Below, piece by piece: positions 33,987 through 41,676 of a stretch of DNA of 43,879 bases. Numbering within the stretch: the first letter of the stretch is position 1; every line of letters starts with the position of its first letter. The DNA is taken from positions 1-43,879 of the forward strand of contig CANGGL010000007.1 in NCBI GenBank assembly GCA_947453465.1. The letters run 5' to 3'. The notes under the pieces were generated by a model. That model ran no database searches, was not told where the DNA came from, and worked only from the letters and a program-made list of their open reading frames with translations. The stretch comes from Microbacteriaceae bacterium. Lineage in GTDB: Bacteria; Actinomycetota; Actinomycetes; Actinomycetales; Microbacteriaceae. A program made the position numbers and the translations under genes.

Positions 33987-35645
33987 TCACGCTACCACTC
34001 GCAAAACTTCTTCGATACTGGTCAAACCCATCGCAGCTTTGGTGAAACCATCGGCACGCAAAGTGGTCATTCCCTGCTCTAAAGCCAATTTTTCAATCTC
34101 GGTGCTAGAAGCGCGGTCGAGAATCAACTCCTCGATTTCTTCGGTGATTGGCATTACCTCTTGGATCGCAATGCGGCCACGGTAGCCAGTCTGCGAACAG
34201 TGCTCGCACCCCTTCGGTTTGAAAAAGGTGAATTTCTTGGCGGATCCGACTGGGAACCCGGCGGTCTTTAGGTGCTCGGCATCCGGCTCGTAGGCCTCGC
34301 GGCAAAGCTCGCACAATTTCCGAGCCAATCGCTGAGCAACCACGCAGTCGAGCGAGGATGAAACAAGGAACGGCTCAACGCCAAGTTCGACCAGTCGAGT
34401 GACAGCGCTCGGAGCATCGTTGGTGTGCAAAGTAGAAAGAACTAAGTGACCGGTTAGCGCCGCCTCAACCGCAATCTGCGCGGTCTCACGGTCACGAATC
34501 TCACCGACCATCATGATGTTTGGGTCGGCGCGCAACATCGAGCGCAGAGCCGTGGCAAAGGTTAGACCGGCCTTTGAGTTGACCTGCATCTGGTTGATGC
34601 CATCCATCCGATATTCAATCGGGTCTTCGATGGTGATCACATTTACCTGCGGGCCAGAAACCAGTGCAAGGCTGGCATATAGGGTTGTCGTTTTACCAGA
34701 ACCAGTTGGGCCGGTAACTAGGGTCATTCCCCAAGGCTTAGTCACTGCCGCCTGGTAGGACTTCAAGTTACTTGGCTGCAAGCCAAGTTCTTCGAAAGTC
34801 ATATTCGTGGTGTGACTGTCGAGAATTCGGAGCACCAGCTTCTCACCCCAAACCGTTGGCAAGCTGGCCACGCGCAGGTCTCTCTTGGTTTCACCGGCGG
34901 AGAAGGTCATGCGCCCATCCTGGGGCACTCGACGCTCCGCAATGTCCATCTCACTCATTACCTTGATTCGAGATATGATTTCGGCCTGTGCCGCCTTAGG
35001 TGCATGTTGCGATTCATGGAGAACACCATCGATTCGAAACCTGATTCGCAGATCAGACTCAGCTGGCTCAAGGTGAATGTCTGAAGCGCGGTCTTGGATG
35101 GCCTGCGATATCAGAAGATTCACAAAACGCACGATCGGTGCTGTTTGGTCGGCATTTTTATCGGCCACGGGCGAACCACTTTGCACGTGATCCAACTCAA
35201 TCGCGCTAGTCAGACTCTGCATCTCCTGGTCTGACCTCAGATAGAGATTAATCACCGATGCGATTTCTTCACTGGTGGCCACCACCGGTTTTATTTGCAG
35301 TTTTGTGACAGCACGAACATCATCGATGGCAAGCACATTCGAGGGGTCCGAAATTGCCACGGTCAAATCAGTGCCAGATTGCGCGATAGGAATTAGAGAG
35401 TATTTTCGGCATAAGTCCGGTGGAACCAGCGCAATTGTCGCCGGATTTACCGGAAAGTCCTTGAGGCTAACGAAATTTAGATTGCTCTTTTCGGCAATCG
35501 CGCGGGCGACATCAGCCGCTGAGACTACACCTTGGGCCACCAACTGCGATAAAAGTTCGTCGTCAGAAACTGTCTGGTCTCGGTTCGACAAATCGGACTT
35601 GTTCAGCTTGTGACGCTCGGTCAGCAACTCAAGAACGGTAACCAC
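33987..35645 (-). CDS. pilB: PilB pilus assembly ATPase
   Basis: A 552-aa extension ATPase. The N-terminal part is a GSPII_E/MshEN-like domain (about residues 30-140). The motor has Walker A GPTGSGKTTTLYASL, Asp box EDPIEYRMDG, Walker B MMVGEIRDRET and His box HLVLSTLHTNDAP. A zinc tetracysteine follows (CELCREAYE and CEHCSQTGYRGR). GTG at 35645 is chosen: AGGGA lies 7 nt before it, and it stands 2 nt after the stop of the solute-binding-protein gene, implying coupling. The longer frame overlaps that gene. Confidence 0.93.
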   Translation of the reverse strand: MVTVLELLTERHKLNKSDLSNRDQTVSDDELLSQLVAQGVVSAADVARAIAEKSNLNFVSLKDFPVNPATIALVPPDLCRKYSLIPIAQSGTDLTVAISDPSNVLAIDDVRAVTKLQIKPVVATSEEIASVINLYLRSDQEMQSLTSAIELDHVQSGSPVADKNADQTAPIVRFVNLLISQAIQDRASDIHLEPAESDLRIRFRIDGVLHESQHAPKAAQAEIISRIKVMSEMDIAERRVPQDGRMTFSAGETKRDLRVASLPTVWGEKLVLRILDSHTTNMTFEELGLQPSNLKSYQAAVTKPWGMTLVTGPTGSGKTTTLYASLALVSGPQVNVITIEDPIEYRMDGINQMQVNSKAGLTFATALRSMLRADPNIMMVGEIRDRETAQIAVEAALTGHLVLSTLHTNDAPSAVTRLVELGVEPFLVSSSLDCVVAQRLARKLCELCREAYEPDAEHLKTAGFPVGSAKKFTFFKPKGCEHCSQTGYRGRIAIQEVMPITEEIEELILDRASSTEIEKLALEQGMTTLRADGFTKAAMGLTSIEEVLRVVA

Positions 35646-35647
35646 GA

Positions 35648-36532
35648 TTAGTTCCCTGAGTTGAAGAGCGACATCGGGATGGCTCCTTGTTGGACACCCC
35701 AAGCGGCAAGGATGGTTCGATAGGTGCCGTCATTGATGAGGGATTGGACTGCCAATTTTAAAGCTGCGCTCAATGCGTTGCCCTTTTGGACACCGATTCC
35801 GTAATACCTCTCGTCATAGGGAGGGTATTTGATCTCGAGTTTTCCATTTGAACTCTTAACCTCATACTGAGCAACCGGCGAGTCGGCAACGACAGCATCG
35901 GCGTGACCAAGCTTCACGGCTTCAATTGAGTCACTCTGAACCGTGTAGCTGAGAACGTGAATTTTCTCTCGGCCAGCATCGATGCATTTTTTATTTCGTG
36001 CAACTAGGTCAATTTCTTCTTGAAAGCTGGAAGTTTGAACTGAGACCACCAAGCCACACGCGTTATTTGGGTCAACGTTAGCGCCACCCACTCGCTGTGC
36101 CCACTGGGTTCCGGCTATGTAATAGTCCACCATGTCAACTTTGGTGCGTCGAGCCTCGGTGTCGAACATGGATGAAAGCGCAAGGTCATAGGTACCCTTC
36201 TGAACCTCAGGGAGTATCTCTGAAAAGGCCACCTTTGTGAACTGCATGCGCAGGCCGAGTCGAGCTGCGATGGCATTGCCTAACTCAACCTCCCAGCCAA
36301 CCGGGTTGCCGTGAACATCGGTGGATTCGTTAGGGGCATAGGTTGGGTCAATTGCCACATTAAGCACGCCATCCACTTTGTAGTGATCTGGCAGAGCCGC
36401 AGCAGCTTTTTCATCGATTTCTACACGGCTAGAGATTGTCGGCACCGCGGTTGGCTCGACGGCCACACAGCCAGTAAATGTCAAACTGCCTGCTAGGACT
36501 AACCCCGCAGCGATGACCTTTGCGATCTTCAC
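35648..36532 (-). CDS. Amino-acid-type solute-binding lipoprotein (SBP family 3)
   Basis: A 294-aa extracytoplasmic binding protein. The N-terminus is a lipoprotein signal ending in TFTGC (Cys22). The SBP_bac_3 fold is shown by LNVAIDPTYAPNE, GWEVELGNAIAARLGLRMQF, YDLALSSMFDTEARR, EAVKLGHADAVVADSPVAQY and the end YRTILAAWGVQQGAIP. Such proteins bind polar amino acids or compatible solutes for ABC importers, but no permease or ATPase gene is nearby. Instead, pilB starts 2 nt after its stop, so it heads the pilus operon. GTG at 36532 is preceded by AAGGGG. It may feed a transporter encoded elsewhere or act as a sensor (inference). Confidence 0.88.
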   Translation of the reverse strand: MKIAKVIAAGLVLAGSLTFTGCVAVEPTAVPTISSRVEIDEKAAAALPDHYKVDGVLNVAIDPTYAPNESTDVHGNPVGWEVELGNAIAARLGLRMQFTKVAFSEILPEVQKGTYDLALSSMFDTEARRTKVDMVDYYIAGTQWAQRVGGANVDPNNACGLVVSVQTSSFQEEIDLVARNKKCIDAGREKIHVLSYTVQSDSIEAVKLGHADAVVADSPVAQYEVKSSNGKLEIKYPPYDERYYGIGVQKGNALSAALKLAVQSLINDGTYRTILAAWGVQQGAIPMSLFNSGN

Positions 36533-36605
36533 GTATTCCCCTTACGTCCCACCATCCATGCAACTTCGCATCCTGTGGATATTTTCAACAATACCCTTAG
36601 ACGGT

Positions 36606-36638
36606 AAAGAAAAAAGCACCTCCTCTTCAGGGGTGCTT
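36606..36638 (-). terminator. Intrinsic terminator for the small basic protein gene
   Basis: A 9-bp stem (36614-36622 with 36630-36638) has a 7-nt loop and is followed on the minus strand by TTTTTTCTTT. It lies 45 nt after the 35-aa gene and before the promoter region of the solute-binding-protein/pil operon. Confidence 0.85.
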
Positions 36639-36670
36639 GTTTCGTTCGATTCTCAGGCCTGGTGGCCTAG

Positions 36671-36698
36671 CGCAGACAAGTGTTAGCGCTTGTCTGCG
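36671..36698 (-). repeat. Hairpin overlapping the end of the small basic gene
   Basis: CGCAGACAAG (36671-36680) and CTTGTCTGCG (36689-36698) form a perfect 10-bp stem with an 8-nt loop that includes the TAA stop codon at 36683-36685. It precedes the U-run terminator, so the mRNA ends in two tandem hairpins. Confidence 0.75.
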
Positions 36699-36790
36699 GC
36701 CTTTGCCTGCTTGTCAGCACGCTTCTCTTTTAGGCTCTTAGCCGGAGCCTTCTTGGTGTTCTTCTGCGACTGCTGTTCTTTTTGAGCCAT
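36683..36790 (-). CDS. 35-aa highly basic protein
   Basis: A short frame from ATG at 36790 (after GAGAGGAACATC, a good ribosome binding site) to TAA. It reads MAQKEQQSQKNTKKAPAK followed by SLKEKRADKQAKAADKR, so nearly every third residue is Lys or Arg. Tiny Lys-rich proteins of similar pattern, with a SLKEKRA-type core, are found in related actinobacteria and remain uncharacterised. Nucleic-acid or ribosome binding is a guess from charge. Its own ribosome binding site and a following terminator support a real, separately transcribed gene. Confidence 0.72.
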   Translation of the reverse strand: MAQKEQQSQKNTKKAPAKSLKEKRADKQAKAADKR

Positions 36791-36837
36791 GATGTTCCTC
36801 TCAAGAACCACCGTGGCTCTTATTAGAACTCTAACTT

Positions 36838-37476
36838 CTATTTTGCATTTTGCTCTAGGCGGCGGCGCTGTTGCGCGGCGGCACCCATATCGTTGCCCTG
36901 TGCCCGCTTCATGAGGTTTTCGATAATTCGCTCACGAAACTCAACGGTTTTGTGGTCGTCATACTTAAATTTTGAGTCGACCCTGGTGATTTGGAGTTCT
37001 ACACCGGTGATGATCGAAACCATTATCCCGTAGGGCATGAGGCCCACCCCGAGTTCAGCGTGGCCACCTTCTGGTTGAAAATCGACCATAGTCGCCTTCA
37101 AAATTTCGACAATCCCTTCAGCGTCGTCGATTACCGTTGGCAGGCACTCAAAATTCACAGCCGCGTAATAGCTTGTCGGAACACCGTCCTGAGGATTCGC
37201 GTCATCCTTGGCGCGCCACTGACTTGGAATGTAGGCATAGTCGCCAATTACCGATAGCGATACCTTGGCACCGGTGCGCAGGTAAGGAATCACACCGTTT
37301 GCATTGTGCAGGTGAATGAGAATCTTGTCATTCTGCAAAACGAAATGGGTTGGCACCATTATTGGTGACTCGCCCGGAGCTGCACTGACCGCTAAGGTCC
37401 CGAATTTGCCACCCTCGGCGAGCCAGCGACGCCATTCTTCTTCGGACTGGCCCGAGTCATAAGGGTGGATCAGCAT
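36838..37476 (-). CDS. PaiB-family flavin-binding protein
   Basis: A 212-aa protein with the split-barrel FMN-binding fold of the PaiB family. Members include the Bacillus PaiB repressor-like protein, but many are probably flavin or heme enzymes. Typical segments are the N-terminal MLIHPYDSG, IMVPTHFVLQNDKILIHLHN with the HxHxxxAN-like NGVIPYL, and YAYIPSQWRAKD followed by PTSYYAAVNFE. The C-terminus is helical and charged. Its ATG overlaps the stop of the NTF2-like gene (TAATG), placing it last in the permease-ureohydrolase operon. Confidence 0.8.
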   Translation of the reverse strand: MLIHPYDSGQSEEEWRRWLAEGGKFGTLAVSAAPGESPIMVPTHFVLQNDKILIHLHNANGVIPYLRTGAKVSLSVIGDYAYIPSQWRAKDDANPQDGVPTSYYAAVNFECLPTVIDDAEGIVEILKATMVDFQPEGGHAELGVGLMPYGIMVSIITGVELQITRVDSKFKYDDHKTVEFRERIIENLMKRAQGNDMGAAAQQRRRLEQNAK

Positions 37477-37883
37477 TATTCGACCGAGTTCTCAGAAGGC
37501 TTCGGCGATAGGTGTTCGTGAACCGCAATCCAAGCTGAATCAACCTTGGCAAACACGATGGTTTCGCGCTCTTCGATGGTCGAAACCTCGCCGGCAAACT
37601 CGATGTCGCTCGATACTAGGTGACTAAAGACTGCCGCACCTGAACCAATAAGCTGCACCAACTGGTTGCTCGAACGACAAGCGTGCACCTTGAAGCCGTC
37701 CTCGCGTTCCCATTTGGCCCAAAGCTCTTCGTAGGCCTGACGGGAATCGAGTCTTGAACCATGGGTGTAGAACATGAAGGAGGCGTTTTCGGCGAAGCCA
37801 GCGAAATAATCAGCGGTGCGGTGATTTCCGAAATCTTCTACTATTTTTGCGGCAGCCGAGAGAACATCGTCGATTTCACTCAT
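37476..37883 (-). CDS. NTF2-like (SnoaL/DUF4440-type) protein
   Basis: A 135-aa single-domain protein with the cone-shaped alpha+beta NTF2 fold, suggested by DYFAGFAENASFMFYTHGSRL, RQAYEELWAKWERED and the final strands AWIAVHEHLSPKP. Such proteins are small enzymes (isomerase or dehydratase type) or binding proteins; no catalytic residues can be assigned with confidence. It overlaps the ureohydrolase stop by ATGA and the PaiB-like gene by TAATG, so all three are tightly coupled. Confidence 0.8.
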   Translation of the reverse strand: MSEIDDVLSAAAKIVEDFGNHRTADYFAGFAENASFMFYTHGSRLDSRQAYEELWAKWEREDGFKVHACRSSNQLVQLIGSGAAVFSHLVSSDIEFAGEVSTIEERETIVFAKVDSAWIAVHEHLSPKPSENSVE

Positions 37884-38851
37884 TTGAGGTCCTTTGCCAT
37901 CAATGTGATCAGTTCGTAGGCCATGTGAGCGGCAGCGAAGCCCGTTATTTGAGCCGAGTCATACTGCGGTGAAACCTCAACGATGTCGGCACCAATTAAA
38001 TTAACGCTGCCCAAAGCGCGAAGAATTGCCAGCATCTCTCGACTGCTTAGACCACCCATCTCCGGTGTTCCGGTGCCCGGTGCAAATGCCGGGTCAAGAA
38101 CGTCAACATCGATGGAGACATAGACCGGCTTGTGGCCCACTCGCTTGAGCATTTTTTCAATTACCCCAGCAACGCCGAGGGTGTCCATGTCGACACTAGT
38201 GATGACTTCAAACCCAAGACGCTGGTCATCAGAAAGGTCGGTACTCGCATAAAGCGGCCCTCTAATTCCGACGTGCAGGCAAGACTCCAAATCTAGGTAT
38301 CCGGCTTCGCTAGCTCGGCGGAAAGGTGTTCCGTGAGTCAGCGGAGCACCGAAATAGGTGTCCCAAGTGTCCAGATGCGCGTCGAAGTGAATCACGGTAA
38401 TCGGGCCGTGCTTCTTATACAGAGATTTCAAGATCGGGTAGGCAATGGTGTGGTCGCCGCCAAGGGTAACCATTCGCTTTCCGTCAGCCAGCAGATCATC
38501 CATGCCTGCCTCGATTTGATCAACAGCCTGCTCGATGTTGAACGGATTCACCGCAATATCACCGGCATCGACAACCTGGGCGAGGGCAAAGGGGCTGGCT
38601 TCTTGCGCTGGGTTATAAGGCCGAAGCAGTCGAGATGACTCACGGATGTGCGAGGGGCCGAATCGAGCGCCCGGGCGGTAGCTTGTGCCCGCATCAAACG
38701 GAATGCCTACTACCGCTATGTCGGCCTTGGCCACCTCGTCGATGCGGGGCAAGCGAGCAAAAGTTGCCACCCCGGCGAACCGGGGGACAACCGTTGCGTC
38801 CACTTGACCAATTTTGTCTCCCGAGTTGGTGCGGGGCACTTGGTTGGTCAA
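37880..38851 (-). CDS. speB: Agmatinase-family ureohydrolase
   Basis: A 323-aa binuclear-manganese ureohydrolase. Metal ligands are in VTLGGDHTIAYPIL, VIHFDAHLDTWDTY and VSIDVDVLDPAFAPGTGTPE. The GGLSSREMLAILRAL and DIVEVSPQYDSAQIT segments place it in the agmatinase/guanidinobutyrase/guanidinopropionase branch rather than arginase. It splits a guanidino compound into urea and an amine. The true substrate is uncertain, because its partner is an NCS1 permease rather than polyamine genes. TTG at 38851 is preceded by GGAGA at 4 nt and lies 8 nt after the permease stop. Confidence 0.88.
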   Translation of the reverse strand: MTNQVPRTNSGDKIGQVDATVVPRFAGVATFARLPRIDEVAKADIAVVGIPFDAGTSYRPGARFGPSHIRESSRLLRPYNPAQEASPFALAQVVDAGDIAVNPFNIEQAVDQIEAGMDDLLADGKRMVTLGGDHTIAYPILKSLYKKHGPITVIHFDAHLDTWDTYFGAPLTHGTPFRRASEAGYLDLESCLHVGIRGPLYASTDLSDDQRLGFEVITSVDMDTLGVAGVIEKMLKRVGHKPVYVSIDVDVLDPAFAPGTGTPEMGGLSSREMLAILRALGSVNLIGADIVEVSPQYDSAQITGFAAAHMAYELITLMAKDLK

Positions 38852-38859
38852 TTAATCTC

Positions 38860-40344
38860 CTACTTAACTTCTGGGATGGCGCTCTTGATAGTGCGGCCGA
38901 TGCGAGGACCCTTAGGGCCGAATGCATAGTCTGGCTCTGGCCATATCAGCAGCGCACCAATGTATAGAACGGCTGCTGAAATAATCGAGACAACGAGGCT
39001 TAGGTCAATGCCGCCGGCAACGCCGCTCCACACACCAATGATTACCGGTGGGTAGTAGCCGAACTGAAGACCGAGCAGCGCTGAGATAATCCAGGCCGAC
39101 ATCGCACGCCAGTTAATGCCGTTGGCGAACCAGTAGCGCCCGCCGGTCATCCCGCGGTTGAAGATCTGAAGGTCGTTCGGGCTATACCAACCACGACGGT
39201 TCCAGAATCCGATAGCCATGATGATCATCCATGGGGTTGTGGTCACAACAATTGCGCCGACGAAACCATTCACTGCACCGAGCAAGTCGGTGAATAGGCG
39301 GCCAACCACGATGAACACGAACGCTACCGAACCGATAGCGATGGTTGCCTTGACGCGGCTGAACTTAGGGAACACCGATGAGAAGTCGAGGCCGGTGCCA
39401 TAGAGCGAGGTGGTTCCGGTCGACAGACCACCGACGAATGCAACGATGATGATCATGTAGGCGTACCAGCTTGGCGCTGCGCCGATGAGACCAACGACAT
39501 AGTCGCCGCCCTTGACCAGGGTCATGGTTGCGACACCGAAGATGAACGGAATCAAAGTCATCGTCTGGCCGGCAAAGGTTGCCAACATCAACTTGCCGTT
39601 TGATGTGCCGTTTGGAATGTAACGCGCCCAGTCACCAAGGAATGCGCCGAATGAAATTGGGTTCGACATTGCAATCAGAGCCGAGAGAATGAAGGTTGGC
39701 CAGAAGCCACCAAGCGCTAGCTCGGTTGGTGCGCCGGCAAAGTTAGGGTCAAATACCCCTGCGAAAGCCACGATGGCCAACAGCATAAGTACGGTGTTTA
39801 GCCACACAGCTATGCGGTTTACGAACAGCATGAACTGGTAGCCATAGACAACCACGACAACCACAATTAGGCCGATGACGCCGTAGAGGGCAATTCTCAG
39901 ACCTTGCGAATCTGTCGCGCCGAACAGTCGCACGAATGCGCCAACCAGGGCGTCGCCACCGACCCATACCGAAATTGAATAGAAGGCGATTGCTGTGAGC
40001 AGAGACAAGAACGAACCAGCGATTCGACCGCGAACACCTAGGTGGGCGCCAGACGAAACAGCGTTGTTGGTTCCCGTGCGCGGCCCAAAGATACCCATGG
40101 GCATCAAGAAGAGTGTGCCTACCATTACACCGAGAACAACCGCACCAACGCCTTGCCAGAATGACAGACCAAATGCGATCGGGAAGGTACCGAGCAGCAC
40201 GGTTGCGAAAGTGTTGGCTCCACCGAACTGAATTCGAAAGAGATCCCACGGGGTCGAGGTTCGAGCTGAGTCAGGAATCGTCTCGATTCCAAAGCCTTCA
40301 ATTTCTGTGATCTTTGGCTTTACGCCTTGAGCGCTGTTGCTCAT
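38860..40344 (-). CDS. NCS1-family nucleobase/allantoin-type permease
   Basis: A 494-aa transporter with about twelve membrane helices, of the nucleobase:cation symporter-1 family that carries cytosine, purines, allantoin, hydantoins or related ring compounds. Segments typical of the family are DLFRIQFGGANTFATVLLG, MGIFGPRTGTNNAVSSGAHL and AMSNPISFGAFLGDWARYIP. The N-terminus (ITEIEGFGIETIPDSARTS) matches the cytosine-permease group. The substrate cannot be read from sequence, but the ureohydrolase in the same operon suggests a nitrogen-rich compound. It is divergent from the cyclase gene across 83 bp with two palindromes. Confidence 0.9.
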   Translation of the reverse strand: MSNSAQGVKPKITEIEGFGIETIPDSARTSTPWDLFRIQFGGANTFATVLLGTFPIAFGLSFWQGVGAVVLGVMVGTLFLMPMGIFGPRTGTNNAVSSGAHLGVRGRIAGSFLSLLTAIAFYSISVWVGGDALVGAFVRLFGATDSQGLRIALYGVIGLIVVVVVVYGYQFMLFVNRIAVWLNTVLMLLAIVAFAGVFDPNFAGAPTELALGGFWPTFILSALIAMSNPISFGAFLGDWARYIPNGTSNGKLMLATFAGQTMTLIPFIFGVATMTLVKGGDYVVGLIGAAPSWYAYMIIIVAFVGGLSTGTTSLYGTGLDFSSVFPKFSRVKATIAIGSVAFVFIVVGRLFTDLLGAVNGFVGAIVVTTTPWMIIMAIGFWNRRGWYSPNDLQIFNRGMTGGRYWFANGINWRAMSAWIISALLGLQFGYYPPVIIGVWSGVAGGIDLSLVVSIISAAVLYIGALLIWPEPDYAFGPKGPRIGRTIKSAIPEVK

Positions 40345-40360
40345 CGTGGTCCTTTCGAAA

Positions 40361-40396
40361 AATGCGACACTGCATTACTTATGGGAATGCTATTCC
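40361..40396. promoter_or_regulatory. Two palindromes between the divergent permease and cyclase genes
   Basis: AATGC-N6-GCATT spans 40361-40376 and GGAAT-GCT-ATTCC spans 40384-40396. They are candidate operators for the XRE-cupin regulator encoded two genes downstream. They lie 17-52 bp from the permease start and 32-67 bp from the cyclase start. Confidence 0.45.
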
Positions 40397-40415
40397 TATC
40401 TTGACCAGGAGGCAA

Positions 40416-40421
40416 TAATTT
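40416..40421 (+). promoter_or_regulatory. Leaderless -10 box of the cyclase gene
   Basis: TAATTT is followed by GTTCTT and then the ATG at 40428. An AGGAGG-like stretch at 40407-40412 lies too far upstream to serve this start. Confidence 0.5.
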
Positions 40422-40427
40422 GTTCTT

Positions 40428-41093
40428 ATGAAGATAGTTCGTGTCGTTGACCTCTCACACCCAGTCACCTCCGAAACTCAGGTTTACCCGGGTGACCCGG
40501 TCCCCCACCTCGAGCAACACTCCACGATTGCGAGAGACGGCTTCAACCTAATGAGCGTTTCAATGGGCAGCCAATCAGGCACTCACGTTGACGCACCCTT
40601 TCACTTTGATGACTCTGGCAAACGCATCGATGAGATTGCCCTCCCCCTATTTATTGGCCCGGCTGTGGTCATCGATTGCGGCCAACTGAACAGCCGTCAA
40701 GAAATCACGATCGAATCGCTTGGCGACCAACTTGCCGAAATCGAGCCAGGCGACATCGTTCTTTTCAAGACCGGTTGGAGCCGGTTTTACGGCACGGATG
40801 AATATTTCAACAACCCATACCTGAACGCCGATTTAGTCAAACACCTGCTTGGGCTAGGTGTTCTCACCTTTGGGCTCGATGCGATCAACATCGATGAAAC
40901 CCCCGATGAAACGCACGGTGGAGTCGGGTTCCCAGCCCATCACCTGATTGCCAAAGCCGGCGGCGTGATCTGCGAGAACCTAACCAATCTTGAAGCCATT
41001 GATTTCGACCGCCCGATTGTCTCACTATTGCCGATGAAATTCGTGGGCATCGATGGCGCTCCTGTTCGTGCTGTCGCGATCCAGGTCAACTAA
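40428..41093 (+). CDS. Cyclase/KynB-like metal-dependent amidohydrolase
   Basis: A 221-aa member of the cyclase family (PF04199), which includes bacterial kynurenine formamidase and isatin hydrolase. The metal-binding motif HxGTHxDxPxH is seen as SGTHVDAPFHFDDSG preceded by Gln-Ser where the first His often stands. The segment GVGFPAHHLIAKAGG contains a second metal/catalytic His pair. The N-terminus VVDLSHPVTSETQVYPGDP is canonical. It probably opens a cyclic amide or hydrolyses an N-formyl group. The substrate may be supplied by the divergent NCS1 permease (inference). The regulator gene starts 2 nt after its stop. Confidence 0.86.
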   Translation: MKIVRVVDLSHPVTSETQVYPGDPVPHLEQHSTIARDGFNLMSVSMGSQSGTHVDAPFHFDDSGKRIDEIALPLFIGPAVVIDCGQLNSRQEITIESLGDQLAEIEPGDIVLFKTGWSRFYGTDEYFNNPYLNADLVKHLLGLGVLTFGLDAINIDETPDETHGGVGFPAHHLIAKAGGVICENLTNLEAIDFDRPIVSLLPMKFVGIDGAPVRAVAIQVN

Positions 41094-41095
41094 CC

Positions 41096-41635
41096 ATGGA
41101 CATTCCAATTGGCCCAAGAATTCGCGCCACTCGATTGGCACGTGGCCTAACCCTGGGTCAAGTGGCCGCAGCGGCGGGCCTCACCGAGGGTTTCGTCAGC
41201 AAACTTGAGCGTGACCAGGTTTCACCATCCGTGGCATCGTTGGTGGCTGTCTGCCAGGCAGTCGGGCTAAAGGTTGGCGAACTCTTCGATGCGCCTGCTA
41301 AAGCCATCGTGCGTGCCGGCGACGGCGCTCAAGTGAACTTTGGTGGTTCGGATGCCCAGGAGTTCATGCTTTCTTCGGGAGACCAAACCAGCATCGAGGT
41401 TCTGCACTCGAAGATTGCCTCCGGCGGCTCGGGCGGAGACGAACTCTATTCGCTGAACTGCGAGGTTGAATTTGTATATGTGCTTCGCGGTCAACTCGAG
41501 GTAACCCTTGGCCCAGATCGTCACCTATTGAACACCGGCGATGCCATGACCTTCAGAGGACGAGACGCGCACACCTGGCGAAACCCGAGCGAAGACCCAA
41601 TTGAGGTTCTCTGGGTGCTCTCCCCTGCACCATAG
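41096..41635 (+). CDS. XRE-family regulator with cupin sensor domain
   Basis: A 179-aa transcription regulator. The N-terminal helix-turn-helix (about residues 5-62) reads RIRATRLARGLTLGQVAAAA and GLTEGFVSKLERDQVSPSVA. The C-terminal cupin barrel (about 100-175) includes EFVYVLRGQLEVTLG and DAMTFRGRDAHTWRNPS. Such proteins sense small metabolites and often repress adjacent catabolic genes. Its place after the cyclase gene and near the NCS1/ureohydrolase operon makes it the likely local regulator, possibly acting at the palindromes at 40361-40396. Confidence 0.9.
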   Translation: MDIPIGPRIRATRLARGLTLGQVAAAAGLTEGFVSKLERDQVSPSVASLVAVCQAVGLKVGELFDAPAKAIVRAGDGAQVNFGGSDAQEFMLSSGDQTSIEVLHSKIASGGSGGDELYSLNCEVEFVYVLRGQLEVTLGPDRHLLNTGDAMTFRGRDAHTWRNPSEDPIEVLWVLSPAP

Positions 41636-41676
41636 GTAAAACGTTCGAATTTAGCTACGCATTGAAGCGCCGGCTT

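Noticed and set aside
25066-35645. Type II secretion or Tad/Flp locus instead of type IV pilus
   Set aside because: PilT, PilM and PilD of type IV pilus form are present; there is no TadA-type ATPase, Flp pilin or secretin.
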